From NCBI RefSeq assembly GCF_002794355.1, contig NZ_PGOI01000008.1, forward strand, positions 496,001 to 560,000: a DNA stretch of 64,000 nt, read 5' to 3'. Below the pieces are notes generated by a model. That model was not told the origin of the DNA, did no database searches, and was given only the letters and a program-made list of their open reading frames with translations. A program made the position numbers and the translations under genes. Origin of the DNA: Pseudorhodobacter sp. MZDSW-24AT (GTDB taxonomy: Bacteria; Pseudomonadota; Alphaproteobacteria; Rhodobacterales; Rhodobacteraceae). Each line of letters begins with the position of its first letter. Position 1 is the stretch's first letter. This document shows positions 33,677 to 42,696 of this stretch, piece after piece.

Positions 33677-35692
33677 TCACACCTCTTCCAACAAACCGCG
33701 CCCTTTCAGCAAGGCCTCCACCCCCGGCATCCGGCCCCGGAAGCGGGTATAAAGGCTCTCGGCCTCCTCCGACCCGCCCGCCGCCAGAATGAACCGCTCC
33801 AGCCGCGCCGCCGTTGCCGGATCAAACGGGTCGCCCGCCTCTTCGAAGGCCGCAAAAGCGTCGGCATCCATCACCTCGGACCACATGTAGGAATAGTAGC
33901 CCGAAGAATAGCCGTCCCCCGAAAACACATGGGCAAAATGGGGCGTTGCGTGCCGCATCCGGATCGCCCGCGGCATCCCCAGCGCCGCCAGCACCTCGGC
34001 CTGTTTCTGCATCGGATCGGCCGGTGCCGCCCCCTCGTGGAAGGCCAGATCGACCATGGCCGAGGCGATGAATTCCACCGTCGCAAACCCCTGATCATAG
34101 GTCCCCGCGGCGAGCAGTCGCGTCAGCATCTCCGCCGGCATCGGCGCGCCCGTCTCCCAATGCCGGGCGTGCTCTTCCAGCACCGAAGGCACTTCCAGCC
34201 AATGCTCATAAAGCTGGCTCGGAAGCTCCACAAAGTCGCGCGCCACAGAGGTGCCCGAGATGAAGCCATAGGTCACATCCGACAGCATCTGGTGCAGCGC
34301 ATGACCGAATTCATGGAACAGCGTGCGCGCGTCATCATAGGACAAGAGCGTGGGGCTTCCCTTGGCGAAGTTGCAGACATTGACCACAATCGGGCGCACC
34401 TCACCCCCCAGCTTGCGCTGTGCGCGCATCGCAGAGCACCACGCCCCTGACCGCTTGGACCCACGCGCAAAGTAATCGCCAAGGAACACTGCAACATGCG
34501 CGCCGTTGCGGGTCACCTCCCAGCCGCGCACGTCGGGATGATAGAACGGCCCCTCAAGCGCGCGGAATTCCAGCCCGAACAAGCGGTGCGCGCAGTCGAA
34601 CTGCGCGCGCAGCATCGCCTCCAGCGACAGATAGGGTTTCAGCGCCGCCTCATCCAGATCATGCTCTGCTTGGCGGCGTTTTTCACTGTAGTAGCGCCAA
34701 TCCCACGGCTCCAGCGGCCCCTCGATGCCATCGGCCTGCAACATCGCCTCAAGCACCGCTGCGTCGGCTTCGGCCTTGGCGCGTGCCGGCTGCCAGACCC
34801 GCAGCAGCAAGTCCCGAACCGCGGCGGGTGTCTTGGCCATCTCGGGTTCCAGCTTGTAGTCGGCAAAGCTCTTATACCCCAAAAGCGCCGCCCGCTCTGC
34901 GCGCAGGGCAAGGATCTCTGCCGCGATCGCGCGGTTGTCTTGGGCATTGCCATTGGCCCCCCGCGCGCCCCAAGCCTCATAGGCACGCTGCCGCAATGTC
35001 CGGCGCGGCGAAAACTGCAGGAACGGCACAATCAGCGAGCGGTTCAGCGTCACGACCGGCCCTGCCACCCCGCGTTCTTCACCTGCCGCGCGAGCGGCGG
35101 CCACGACAAACTCGGGCAAGCCCTCCAGATCCGCCTCGGCAAGCGGCATGAACCACGCACGTTCATCGGCCAGCAGGTTCTGGCTGAACTGGGTGCCCAA
35201 GACCGCCAGCCGCGATTTCACCTCTGTCAGCCGCTCGGCCGCGGCGCCTTCCAAAAGCGCGCCCGACCGGACGAACATCTGCCGATAGAGCGTCAGCACC
35301 CGCAGCTGTTCCGACGTCAGGTCCAGGTTTTCGCGGCCCTGCCAAAGGCGCTCGATCCGCGCAAACAAAGCCTTGTTGTTCGACACTTCCGAGGAAAACG
35401 CGCTCATCTTTGGCGCAAGATCGCGCATCAGCGCCTCACGCGCGTCATTGGAATCCGCGCCGGACAGGTTGTAGAATACCCCTGCCACCCGGTCGAGCGT
35501 GCCTTCGGCCAGTTCCAGCGCCTCAATCACATTTTCAAAGCTGGGCGCATCCGGGGAGGCGGCGATTGCGGCAATATTGGCTCGTGCCTCGGCAAGAGCT
35601 GCGTCAAAGGCCGGGCCGAAATCATCATCCTTGATCTGCTCGAACGGGGGCAGGCCAAAGGGGGTGGCCCAGTCTTGCGTGAATACGGTCAT
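33677..35692 (-). CDS. M3-family metallopeptidase (oligopeptidase A / dipeptidyl carboxypeptidase)
   Basis: This 671-residue thimet-type zinc peptidase has the motif LFHEFGHALHQML (H-E-x-x-H) at about residue 460 and the downstream helices EHWLEVPSVL and YYSYMWSEVMDADAF typical of the family. It degrades short peptides in the cytoplasm. OpdA and Dcp cannot be separated by eye. The ATG at 35692 has AGGAG 7 bases upstream; part of that site is inside an 11-bp hairpin (35701-35730), which may hold back translation. It is followed by a palindromic element and faces cdhR. Confidence 0.92.
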   Translation of the reverse strand: MTVFTQDWATPFGLPPFEQIKDDDFGPAFDAALAEARANIAAIAASPDAPSFENVIEALELAEGTLDRVAGVFYNLSGADSNDAREALMRDLAPKMSAFSSEVSNNKALFARIERLWQGRENLDLTSEQLRVLTLYRQMFVRSGALLEGAAAERLTEVKSRLAVLGTQFSQNLLADERAWFMPLAEADLEGLPEFVVAAARAAGEERGVAGPVVTLNRSLIVPFLQFSPRRTLRQRAYEAWGARGANGNAQDNRAIAAEILALRAERAALLGYKSFADYKLEPEMAKTPAAVRDLLLRVWQPARAKAEADAAVLEAMLQADGIEGPLEPWDWRYYSEKRRQAEHDLDEAALKPYLSLEAMLRAQFDCAHRLFGLEFRALEGPFYHPDVRGWEVTRNGAHVAVFLGDYFARGSKRSGAWCSAMRAQRKLGGEVRPIVVNVCNFAKGSPTLLSYDDARTLFHEFGHALHQMLSDVTYGFISGTSVARDFVELPSQLYEHWLEVPSVLEEHARHWETGAPMPAEMLTRLLAAGTYDQGFATVEFIASAMVDLAFHEGAAPADPMQKQAEVLAALGMPRAIRMRHATPHFAHVFSGDGYSSGYYSYMWSEVMDADAFAAFEEAGDPFDPATAARLERFILAAGGSEEAESLYTRFRGRMPGVEALLKGRGLLEEV

Positions 35693-35700
35693 GCGGATCT

Positions 35701-35730
35701 CCTTTGCGTGCAAAGCTAGGCACGCAAAGG
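35701..35730 (-). promoter_or_regulatory. Perfect 11-bp hairpin partly covering the ribosome site of the M3 peptidase
   Basis: On the minus strand CCTTTGCGTGC pairs exactly with GCACGCAAAGG across eight bases. The 3' arm supplies the AAAGG of the Shine-Dalgarno AAAGGAG that lies 7 bases before the ATG at 35692. The structure could regulate translation initiation or serve as an operator; only the sequence symmetry is certain. Confidence 0.55.
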
Positions 35731-35754
35731 CCAAAGGTCCACACCCCTTTGGAA

Positions 35755-35778
35755 TTGCACCTTTCTGAAATACTCCCG
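35755..35778 (-). repeat. Half copy of the palindromic intergenic element
   Basis: TTGCACCTTTCTGAAATAC (35755-35773) followed by TCCCG resembles one arm of the elements at 1273-1512 and 33457-33590. It lies between pth and the M3 peptidase gene, without an opposite arm. Confidence 0.6.
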
Positions 35779-35803
35779 CGCGGAGCGCTTCTGGCGGCTG
35801 ACC

Positions 35804-36517
35804 CTAGCGAAAGCGGTCCAGAAGCTTCTGCATGGGGCTGCGGCTGTCGGGTGCCTGTGGCTCCGGCGGCGCCTTTTGCTGCGCCTGCGCGGCGGACCCA
35901 GAGGCGGGCGCGCCCTCTGCCTTGGCGCGGGCCTTGTCGGACGAACGCGGGGGGGCCACACGCAAGGCCACTGCATTCATGAATTTCTGCCCGTCATCTG
36001 TGGCCAGATGTGGGGCCCCGTCGGACAGCCCGCGCATCAGATCGTCGAGCCACTCCTGATCGGCCTTGGCAAAATCGTGCAGCACATAGGCCGCCACCGC
36101 ATCCTTGTGACCCGGATGCCCGATGCCCAGACGCACACGGCGATAGGCCTCTCCCACCATCCCGCTGATCGAGCGCAGGCCATTGTGCCCGGCATGCCCC
36201 CCGCCCTCTTTGATCCGACATTTGCCGGGCGCAAGGTCAAGTTCGTCATGAAACACCGTGATCTCGCCCAAGCCCAGCTTGTAAAAGGCCATCGCCGCCT
36301 GCACCGATTGGCCGGAGAGGTTCATGAAGGTGCCGGGTTTCAGCAAGAGCACCTTTTCCGACCCCAGGCGCCCCTCGGCCACGTCGCCCTTGAAGGCGGC
36401 TTTCCACGGGCCAAAGCCGTGATCCGCCGCGATCCGGTCCAGCGCCATGAAGCCGATGTTATGGCGGTTGCCTGCATATTTCGCGCCCGGATTGCCAAGG
36501 CCGACGAAGAGTTTCAT
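35804..36517 (-). CDS. pth: Peptidyl-tRNA hydrolase
   Basis: This 237-residue enzyme releases peptides from prematurely dropped tRNAs. The conserved parts are visible: FVGLGNPGAKYAGNRHNIGF with the catalytic His, FMNLSGQSV, VFHDELDL with the catalytic Asp and GGGHAGHNGLRSI. After about residue 187 there is a low-complexity Ala/Pro/Ser-rich tail of 50 residues not found in the E. coli enzyme. GGAG lies 6 bases before the ATG at 36517; a GTG directly before it is less likely. Despite rplY usually being next to pth, here rplY is 1.5 kb away with two genes between. Confidence 0.95.
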   Translation of the reverse strand: MKLFVGLGNPGAKYAGNRHNIGFMALDRIAADHGFGPWKAAFKGDVAEGRLGSEKVLLLKPGTFMNLSGQSVQAAMAFYKLGLGEITVFHDELDLAPGKCRIKEGGGHAGHNGLRSISGMVGEAYRRVRLGIGHPGHKDAVAAYVLHDFAKADQEWLDDLMRGLSDGAPHLATDDGQKFMNAVALRVAPPRSSDKARAKAEGAPASGSAAQAQQKAPPEPQAPDSRSPMQKLLDRFR

Positions 36518-36593
36518 CACAGTCTCCTTTGGCCCTCTCCTTGACGAAGCGCACCCCGCCCGTCAAGCATCCGCGCATCACATGGGAGCCAAC

Positions 36594-37580
36594 ATGCGCT
36601 GTGCCACCGTCTGTTCTGTCCGCGACGAAGGGCCGTTTCTGGTGGAATGGGTGGCATGGTATCTTTGGCTTGGCTTTGACGAGATCGTGGTGGTGACGAA
36701 CGACTGCACCGATCACTCACCAGCCCTGCTGGATGCGTTGCGCCCGGCGGGGGTCACGCATCTGCGTCATGATGTGCCCGATGGCATCCAGATCTGCGCG
36801 CGGAAGCTGGAAGCCGCCAAGGCGCTGCCACAGGTCAGCACGGCGGATTGGGTGCTGGTCTGCGATGTGGATGAGTTTCTGGTCATCCACAAAGGCGCGG
36901 GACGCATCCGCGACCTGATCCCCGATACGCCCGACTTTTTGGGCATGGCGATCAACTGGCGTGTCTTTGGCACCTCGGGCCGGGATCGGTGGGCAGATGG
37001 GCTGACGCATCGCCAGTTCCGGCACTGCGCCGAGAGCCGGGATTTCTCCTCGACATGGGTCAAGACCTTGCATGCGCAGCCGGGGTGGTTCCGAAAGCTC
37101 GGGGAACACGGGCCCAAGCGCCTGCTGCCACGCCATGCACGGCGCTGGGGCACAGCGGGTTTGCGGTGGGTGAACGCCGATGGCACGGACCTGCCGGAAT
37201 GGACGCCCGAGGGCGAGTATCTGCGCCGGGTGCCGCTGGAACGGGTCAGCCATGAGACCGCGCAGATGAACCATTACATGATCCGCGCGCGGGAAAGCTT
37301 TGCGCTGAAAAAGGGTAGCCTGTCTTCGGTGGCGGGAAAGGATCGCTATACCGACAGCTTCTTTGACCGCTACAACCGCAACGAGGTGACGGACGACAGC
37401 GCGCTGCGCCATGCGGCGGCCTTTGATGCGGTGCATGACCGGCTGATGGCGCTGCCGGATGTCGCGCGGCTGCACCACCTGTGCTGCGCCGACTATGTGG
37501 CGCGGCTGGCGGCAAAGGCGGGGCGGCGCCCCGAGGATGACCCGCGCCACGCGCATCATCTGCGCCTTGCGCAAGGCTGA
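36594..37580 (+). CDS. Glycosyltransferase family 2-like protein
   Basis: This 328-residue protein is of the Glyco_tranf_2_4 type: CSVRDEGPFLVEWVAWYLWLG at the N-terminus, VVVTNDCTDHS, and the D-x-D motif in VCDVDEFLVI. It contains no membrane helix and probably moves a sugar in polysaccharide or envelope assembly. Donor and acceptor are unknown. The ATG at 36594 has GGGAG 5 bases upstream; an ATG at 36582 is possible. It is divergent from pth and 14 bases before a GFA gene. Confidence 0.8.
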   Translation: MRCATVCSVRDEGPFLVEWVAWYLWLGFDEIVVVTNDCTDHSPALLDALRPAGVTHLRHDVPDGIQICARKLEAAKALPQVSTADWVLVCDVDEFLVIHKGAGRIRDLIPDTPDFLGMAINWRVFGTSGRDRWADGLTHRQFRHCAESRDFSSTWVKTLHAQPGWFRKLGEHGPKRLLPRHARRWGTAGLRWVNADGTDLPEWTPEGEYLRRVPLERVSHETAQMNHYMIRARESFALKKGSLSSVAGKDRYTDSFFDRYNRNEVTDDSALRHAAAFDAVHDRLMALPDVARLHHLCCADYVARLAAKAGRRPEDDPRHAHHLRLAQG

Positions 37581-37594
37581 AAGGGGGATAAAGG

Positions 37595-37975
37595 ATGCAC
37601 ACAGGGTCCTGTCAATGCGGCGCGGTGCGCTTCACCGTAGCGAGCAGGTTGCCGCCGCCCAATGCCTGCCACTGCACGATTTGCCGCAAGCAATCGGGGC
37701 ATGTCTTCGCCTCGACCGAGGTCAAGAAGGCCGATCTGACCATCTCCGGCGCGGCAGAAATCCGGTGGTATGCTTCCTCGGCGAAGGTGCGGCGCGGGTT
37801 TTGCGGCACCTGCGGATCGTCCCTGTTCTGGGACCCGCCGCAGCATGACTGGATTGCGGTGGCGATGGGGGCGTTTGACGGGCCGACGGGCACGCAGATG
37901 CATCTGCACATCTTTGTGGCCGACAAGGGCGATTATTACGAAATCGGCGACGGGCTGCCCCAGAACGCGCAGTAA
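37595..37975 (+). CDS. GFA-family (glutathione-dependent formaldehyde-activating-like) protein
   Basis: This 126-residue protein carries the zinc-binding cysteines of the GFA/CENP-V fold: CQCGAVRF, CHCTICRKQSG and CGTCGSSLFW. Most members have no known enzyme activity, and the formaldehyde role holds for Gfa only. It lies 14 bases after the glycosyltransferase and ends before the rplY terminator. AAAGG precedes the ATG. Confidence 0.9.
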   Translation: MHTGSCQCGAVRFTVASRLPPPNACHCTICRKQSGHVFASTEVKKADLTISGAAEIRWYASSAKVRRGFCGTCGSSLFWDPPQHDWIAVAMGAFDGPTGTQMHLHIFVADKGDYYEIGDGLPQNAQ

Positions 37976-37993
37976 ACTCACGGATTGCCAAGG

Positions 37994-38024
37994 AAAAAGG
38001 CGCGGCAGGTTTCCCCACCGCGCC
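37994..38024 (-). terminator. Intrinsic terminator of rplY
   Basis: On the minus strand GGCGCGG pairs with CCGCGCC over a 12-base loop and is followed by a run of five T. It lies 36 bases after the rplY stop and is a standard Rho-independent terminator. Confidence 0.85.
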
Positions 38025-38060
38025 CTTGTCTGTCGCGCATCTTGGCCCGAAGGCCACAGA

Positions 38061-38669
38061 TCACGCTTCGGCTTCTTCTGCGTTGTCGTCCGACCGCAGG
38101 CCCGAAGGTGCTGCGATGTTGGCAATCACAAAGTTGCGCGCGATGGTCGGCTTCACGCCTTCGGGCAGGGTCACGTCGCCGATGTGGATCACGTCGCCGA
38201 TGTTCTTGCCGGTCAGGTCAACCGTGATGTGATCCGGGATTTCCCCTGCGGTCACTTCCAGTTCGACTTCCTGACGCACCACGGTCAGCGTGCCGCCACG
38301 CTTCAGGCCGGGGGCCTTGTCGTGGTTTTCGAAGTTCACGTGGATGAACAGGTTGATGCGCGAATTGCGACGCAGGCGCATCAGGTCGACGTGGGTCGGA
38401 AGATCCTTGACCACATCGCGCTGCACACCGCGGCAGATCACGCGGACGTCTTCCTGACCTTCAACCTTCAGGTTGAACAGCGTCGAAAGGAACCGGCCTT
38501 TGCGCAGTTTGGTCAAGAGATAGTTGTATTTGATGTTGATGGGCTGCGGGTCAACGCCGCCACCATACACAATACCGGGCACGAGTTGCTCACGACGAGC
38601 TTGACGGGCGGCCCCCTTGCCTGTCCCCGTACGTGCCTCGGCGATCAGATCAGGGATCTCACCAGCCAT
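38061..38669 (-). CDS. rplY: 50S ribosomal protein L25/general stress protein Ctc
   Basis: This 202-residue protein has the 5S-RNA-binding L25 domain (residues 1-95, [17 protein letters not shown]) and a C-terminal TL5/Ctc beta domain ([26 protein letters not shown]). An acidic tail ends AEEAEA. The ATG at 38669 has GGAG 6 bases before it; an earlier ATG adds nine residues and is not favoured. It is monocistronic with its own terminator. Confidence 0.95.
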   Translation of the reverse strand: MAGEIPDLIAEARTGTGKGAARQARREQLVPGIVYGGGVDPQPINIKYNYLLTKLRKGRFLSTLFNLKVEGQEDVRVICRGVQRDVVKDLPTHVDLMRLRRNSRINLFIHVNFENHDKAPGLKRGGTLTVVRQEVELEVTAGEIPDHITVDLTGKNIGDVIHIGDVTLPEGVKPTIARNFVIANIAAPSGLRSDDNAEEAEA

Positions 38670-38742
38670 TGCAGTTCTCCATATAAATAAGTCCACCGCC
38701 CTCCAAGGGTGCGCGGCGCGACCCGGGCGCTATAGCGGGGAA

Positions 38743-39213
38743 TCAGCGGGGGGGAAAGTGCAAATCGCCCTTGCCCTGCGCACTGCTCTTGCCCCGCGCG
38801 CCATCCGCCATGGCTTGCGCAAGGTCGGCAATGGTGCGGCGGGCAAAGTGGCGGCGCAGCACCGCCTCGGCCTCAGTTGCCGCTTCGGTCACGGTCGCAT
38901 GCAGCGCGGCCACGATGGCACAGCCTTGCGCTGCCGCCAAGGGTTCGACCGTCATCAAGGGAGCGCCGATCGCATCATAGACATCGGCAACCGTGATCTG
39001 CACCGCCGGGCGGGCCAGACGCCAGCCCCCGGCATGGCCCTTGCCCGACACCACCAGCCCGCGCACGCGCAACAGCCCCAGCACCCGGCGGACCACCACC
39101 GGGTTGGTGGCATTGTGCGCGGCAATCACCTCGGACGTGAGGGCCTGATCCGGCGCCACCGCCATATGGCCAAGCGTGTGGAGGGCAAGAGAGAGCTTGT
39201 TGTTCCTTTTCAT
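38743..39213 (-). CDS. Rrf2-family transcriptional regulator
   Basis: This 156-residue regulator has the Rrf2 winged helix: LSLALHTLGHMAV, TSEVIAAHNATNPVVVRRVLG and GKGHAGGWRLARP. It lacks the three cysteines of IscR; only one cysteine is seen (QGCAIV). It is therefore more like the YwnA/NsrR-type subgroup without a clear cluster site. It is divergent from the flavoprotein gene at 39259, and a palindrome (39214-39230) starts at the base next to its ATG. It most likely represses itself and the flavoprotein. The frame continues far upstream, but that is antisense. Confidence 0.85.
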   Translation of the reverse strand: MKRNNKLSLALHTLGHMAVAPDQALTSEVIAAHNATNPVVVRRVLGLLRVRGLVVSGKGHAGGWRLARPAVQITVADVYDAIGAPLMTVEPLAAAQGCAIVAALHATVTEAATEAEAVLRRHFARRTIADLAQAMADGARGKSSAQGKGDLHFPPR

Positions 39214-39230
39214 GTAACCATAATAGTTAC
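39214..39230. promoter_or_regulatory. Candidate Rrf2 operator
   Basis: GTAAC-CATAATA-GTTAC is a 5-bp inverted repeat with a 7-base spacer in the 45-base gap between the divergent Rrf2 and flavoprotein genes. It would overlap both promoters, which suits an autorepressor. Confidence 0.6.
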
Positions 39231-39258
39231 GTGATTCGACGGATGCAAGGAAAAGCAG

Positions 39259-40158
39259 ATGGACAGGCAAGTGGATGTGGCGATCGTGGGCGGCAGCTTT
39301 GCCGGGCTGGCGGCAGGGTTGATGCTGGCGCGGGCGCGGCGGCGAGTGGTGGTGTTCGACACCGGGCAAACCCGCAACCGCTTTGCTCAAGCCGGGCATG
39401 GCTTTCTGGGAATGGATGGCCTGCCCCCGGCCGAGATGCAGCGGCGGGGCCAAGCCGATCTGCTGGCCTATCCGACCGCGCGGATCGTGCCGCAGCACGT
39501 CACGGAGCTCCACGGGGCGCAGGGTGCCTTTACCCTGACGGCGGGCGCGACGTGGGAGGCCAAACAGGTGATCCTTGCGCATGGGATGCGCGACACCCTG
39601 CCCGCCATTCCCGGGCTGACCGAAGGCTGGGGCACATGGGTGATGCAATGTCCTTACTGCCATGGATATGAGGCCGCGGATCAACCTACGGGCATCTTGA
39701 TGACCACCCCAGCCCCCCCGCACCACCTCACCCTGCTGCGCGACTGGACCACGGACCTTGCCTTGTTCTGCAACGGCCACCCCCTGCCCGAGGAGCTGCG
39801 GACCAAGGCCCGCGACTGGGGAATCCCGGTCTATGAAGCGTCAGTGGTCGCGGTGCAGGATCAGGCAGGCACGCGTGTGATCTGTCTTGCCGATGGGCAG
39901 CAGGTGCAACGCAAGGTGCTGTATCTGGTATCGCGTGCCGAGCCGTCTTGTGATCTGCCGACCCAGTTGGGCTGCGCCTTTGAAGACGGGCCATCCGGTC
40001 CTTTTGTTCAGGTCGACATGATGCAGCGCACATCTGTACCGGGGGTCTTTGCCGCCGGGGATCTGTGCCGCCCGATGTATGGCGCGCTGTTCGCCGCCGC
40101 CGATGGCGCACGGGCAGGCAGTGCCGCGCATCACGCCTTGCTGTTCGGGCAAGGCTGA
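39259..40158 (+). CDS. Thioredoxin-reductase-like FAD/NAD(P) oxidoreductase
   Basis: This 299-residue flavoprotein has the FAD motif AIVGGSFAGLAAG at the N-terminus, the redox pair CPYCHGYE near residue 133, and the C-terminal FAD motif VPGVFAAGDLC. This is the thioredoxin reductase layout, but the central NADPH domain is reduced: no clear G-x-G-x-x-A is seen around ILMTTPAPPHH. It may be a thioredoxin-reductase-like protein without normal NADPH binding. The divergent Rrf2 gene and shared palindrome suggest redox or nitrosative control. Confidence 0.8.
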   Translation: MDRQVDVAIVGGSFAGLAAGLMLARARRRVVVFDTGQTRNRFAQAGHGFLGMDGLPPAEMQRRGQADLLAYPTARIVPQHVTELHGAQGAFTLTAGATWEAKQVILAHGMRDTLPAIPGLTEGWGTWVMQCPYCHGYEAADQPTGILMTTPAPPHHLTLLRDWTTDLALFCNGHPLPEELRTKARDWGIPVYEASVVAVQDQAGTRVICLADGQQVQRKVLYLVSRAEPSCDLPTQLGCAFEDGPSGPFVQVDMMQRTSVPGVFAAGDLCRPMYGALFAAADGARAGSAAHHALLFGQG

Positions 40159-40252
40159 TCCCGGTCGCCTCTTTCCCCGTCCCTGTCGTCTTCAGGATGG
40201 CGCGGGCGGGGTGGCTCTGCTAGGCCCGGACGGCAAGAACGGAGTTTCCCCC

Positions 40253-41392
40253 ATGCCCCATATCCTGACAGTCGCGCGTGCGCCGCTGGCGGCCTTTGCC
40301 GCCATGGGGGTGGTCTGGGGCGGCTTCGCGGCGGCCTTGCCCGACATCAAGACGCAACTGGGGGTGGACGAGGCGCAGCTGGGCCTGATGCTGCTCTTCA
40401 GCCCGATCGCCGCCGTGACGGCGATGCTGCTGGCGCCTGCCTTTGGCGCCGCGATGGGGCGGCTGGCGCTGCCCATGGCGGCGCTGACCATGGGCTTGGG
40501 CATGGCGCTGCCCGGTCAGGCGGCAAGCTTGGTCCTGTTCCCCTTGGCGATCATGGTCTGCGGTGCGGGCACCGGCCTGACAGATGTTCTGATGAACGCC
40601 CGCGTCGCCGAGCTGGAAAACACCCGCAAGATCCACCTGATGAACCTGTGCCATGCAGCCTATAGTTTTGGCTATGCAGGCGCGGCGATCGGCACCGGAG
40701 TGATGCGTGGTGCAGGCTGGAGCCCGGCTTGGGTGCTGGGCAGCATGGCGCTGGTCGCGGCCGCGCTCGCACTCACCACATGGGAGCAGGATGGCCAGAT
40801 CGACGGGTTGCGCAAGCCAAAAGGGCCCGGCGCGGCGGGGCTGGGCCTGCTGCCGTTGCTGGGTGGCGCGGTGGTGCTCATCGCCTTCATGACCGAAAAT
40901 GCCGCCGAGGCCTGGTCGGCCCTGCATATCGAAAAGACGCTGGGGGGCAGCCCCGAGCAAGGCGCACTTGGTCCGGCAGCTTTGGCCTTGACCATGGGCT
41001 TTGCACGGCTGGCAGGGCAAGGGTTGGTGGCGCGGGTCAACCCGTATCGGCTGATGACAGGCGGAGCGGTGATTGCCGCATTGGGGGCCATGCTGGCCGC
41101 AACGGCGCAGACACCGCTGATGGCTTACACCGGGTTCATCGTGATGGGTCTTGGGGCTTCGGTGATTGCCCCCACCGCCTTTTCGCTGGTCGGGCGGTTG
41201 GCGCGGCCCGAGGCGCGGGCGCGGGCGGTGGCCCGGGCCACGCTGTTCGGCTATTGCGGCTATTTCTTCGGCCCGCCGCTGCTTGGCTTTATCGCAGGCG
41301 GCTTCGGGCTTCGCTGGGCCTTTGTGTTCGCCGCCTGCCTTTTGTTGGTCGTCTTGGTGCTGTCACCGCTGATGGCGCGCCGGGCGCGCTAG
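40253..41392 (+). CDS. Major facilitator superfamily transporter
   Basis: This 379-residue inner-membrane protein has about twelve hydrophobic helices and an MFS-type loop between helices 2 and 3 (GAAMGRLALPMAAL). The opening LAAFAAMGVVWGGFAAALPDIKTQLG is typical of drug or sugar MFS members (YbjJ-like). GGAG lies 8 bases before the ATG at 40253. The substrate is unknown. The gene converges on lldD with a 5-base gap. Confidence 0.85.
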   Translation: MPHILTVARAPLAAFAAMGVVWGGFAAALPDIKTQLGVDEAQLGLMLLFSPIAAVTAMLLAPAFGAAMGRLALPMAALTMGLGMALPGQAASLVLFPLAIMVCGAGTGLTDVLMNARVAELENTRKIHLMNLCHAAYSFGYAGAAIGTGVMRGAGWSPAWVLGSMALVAAALALTTWEQDGQIDGLRKPKGPGAAGLGLLPLLGGAVVLIAFMTENAAEAWSALHIEKTLGGSPEQGALGPAALALTMGFARLAGQGLVARVNPYRLMTGGAVIAALGAMLAATAQTPLMAYTGFIVMGLGASVIAPTAFSLVGRLARPEARARAVARATLFGYCGYFFGPPLLGFIAGGFGLRWAFVFAACLLLVVLVLSPLMARRAR

Positions 41393-41397
41393 GGACA

Positions 41398-42561
41398 TCA
41401 CGCCCAGCCGTCGGAAAAGCCTTTGGGGATCAGCAGATTGTGGCGGCCAAGGTTGTGGACATCCCGCTCGCCACACAGGGCGAGCGTGGTGTCCAGCTCC
41501 TTGCGGATGACCTCCAGCGCCTTGGTCACCCCGGCCTCACCCATGGCGCCAAGTCCGTAAATATAGCTGCGGCCAATCATCGTGCCCTTGGCCCCCATTG
41601 CGAGTGCCTTCAGAACATCTTGACCCGAGCGAATGCCTGAATCCATCCAGATCTCGACCCGGTCGCCAACGGCATCGACAATGCGTGGCAACATGCGGAT
41701 GGAGCTGACCGCGCCATCCAGCTGCCGCCCGCCATGGTTCGACACGATGATCGCATCCGCGCCGAAGTCGGCGGCCTTGCGGGCGTCGTCTTCATCCAGA
41801 ATGCCTTTCAGGATGAACTTGCCGCCCCATTGGTCACGGATGCGCGCGATCTTGGTCCAGTCCAACTGGGGGTCGAACTGATCGGAAATCCAGCTCATCA
41901 GACTGGAGGTGTCGCCCACGCCTTTGACGTGACCCACGATATTGCCGAACTGGCGGCGCTTGGTACCCAGCATCTCCAGCCCCCAGCCCCATTTGGTGGC
42001 CAGATCCAGAAGCACTGGCAGTGTCAGCTTGGGGGGCGCAGAAAGCCCGTTTTTCAGATCCTTGTGCCGCTGACCCAGGATTTGCAGATCCAGCGTCAGC
42101 ACAAGGGCAGAGCATTTGGCATCCTTGGCGCGCTGGATGATGCGGTCGACGAAATCTTCGTCCTGCATGACGTAAAGCTGAAACCAGAACGGAGCCGGGC
42201 TGTTGGCGGCCACATCCTCGATCGAGCAGATCGACATGGTCGAGAGCGTGTAGGGCACCCCGAACTTGGCCGCGGCGCTGGCGGCCTTGATCTCGCCATC
42301 GGCGGCCTGCATCCCGGTCAGGCCCACGGGTGCAAGCGCCACCGGCATGGTGACAGGGAAACCCGCCATTGTGCTTGAAACATTGCGGCCCAGCATATCG
42401 ACCGCCACCTTCTGCCGCAAATTCAGCTGCGCAAAATCAGAGGTGTTTTCCCGGAAAGTCTGCTCGGTATAGCTGCCCGATTCCGCGTAATCGTAAAACA
42501 TCTTGGGCGTGCGGCGTTTGTGAATGCGCTTGAGATCTTCGATACAGGTAATCACCGGCAT
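41398..42561 (-). CDS. lldD: FMN-dependent alpha-hydroxy acid (L-lactate) dehydrogenase
   Basis: This 387-residue TIM-barrel flavoenzyme of the LldD/glycolate oxidase family has PVALAPVGLTGM for FMN, QLYVMQD, the active-site SNHGGRQLDGA with catalytic His, and DSGIRSGQDVLKALAMGA for FMN phosphate. It oxidises L-lactate to pyruvate at the membrane; mandelate or another hydroxy acid is possible. The ATG at 42561 is preferred over 42585 by the AGGGGCGG before it and by the usual N-terminus. Confidence 0.88.
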   Translation of the reverse strand: MPVITCIEDLKRIHKRRTPKMFYDYAESGSYTEQTFRENTSDFAQLNLRQKVAVDMLGRNVSSTMAGFPVTMPVALAPVGLTGMQAADGEIKAASAAAKFGVPYTLSTMSICSIEDVAANSPAPFWFQLYVMQDEDFVDRIIQRAKDAKCSALVLTLDLQILGQRHKDLKNGLSAPPKLTLPVLLDLATKWGWGLEMLGTKRRQFGNIVGHVKGVGDTSSLMSWISDQFDPQLDWTKIARIRDQWGGKFILKGILDEDDARKAADFGADAIIVSNHGGRQLDGAVSSIRMLPRIVDAVGDRVEIWMDSGIRSGQDVLKALAMGAKGTMIGRSYIYGLGAMGEAGVTKALEVIRKELDTTLALCGERDVHNLGRHNLLIPKGFSDGWA

Positions 42562-42696
42562 GATCCGCCCCTCTGATGTGGTCAAACATCCTTACCAATC
42601 GGCGCAACCCCGCGCAATTGCAAAGGCAGACACGGCAAAAGCTGTTTCCCCGAAGCCCGCGATGCGCTACGACCCCGGCCAACACAGGAGGCCAAC

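Noticed and set aside
39214-39780. Upstream extension of the Rrf2 reading frame
   Set aside because: The added 189 residues are antisense to the flavoprotein and the ATG at 39213 opens the conserved winged helix.
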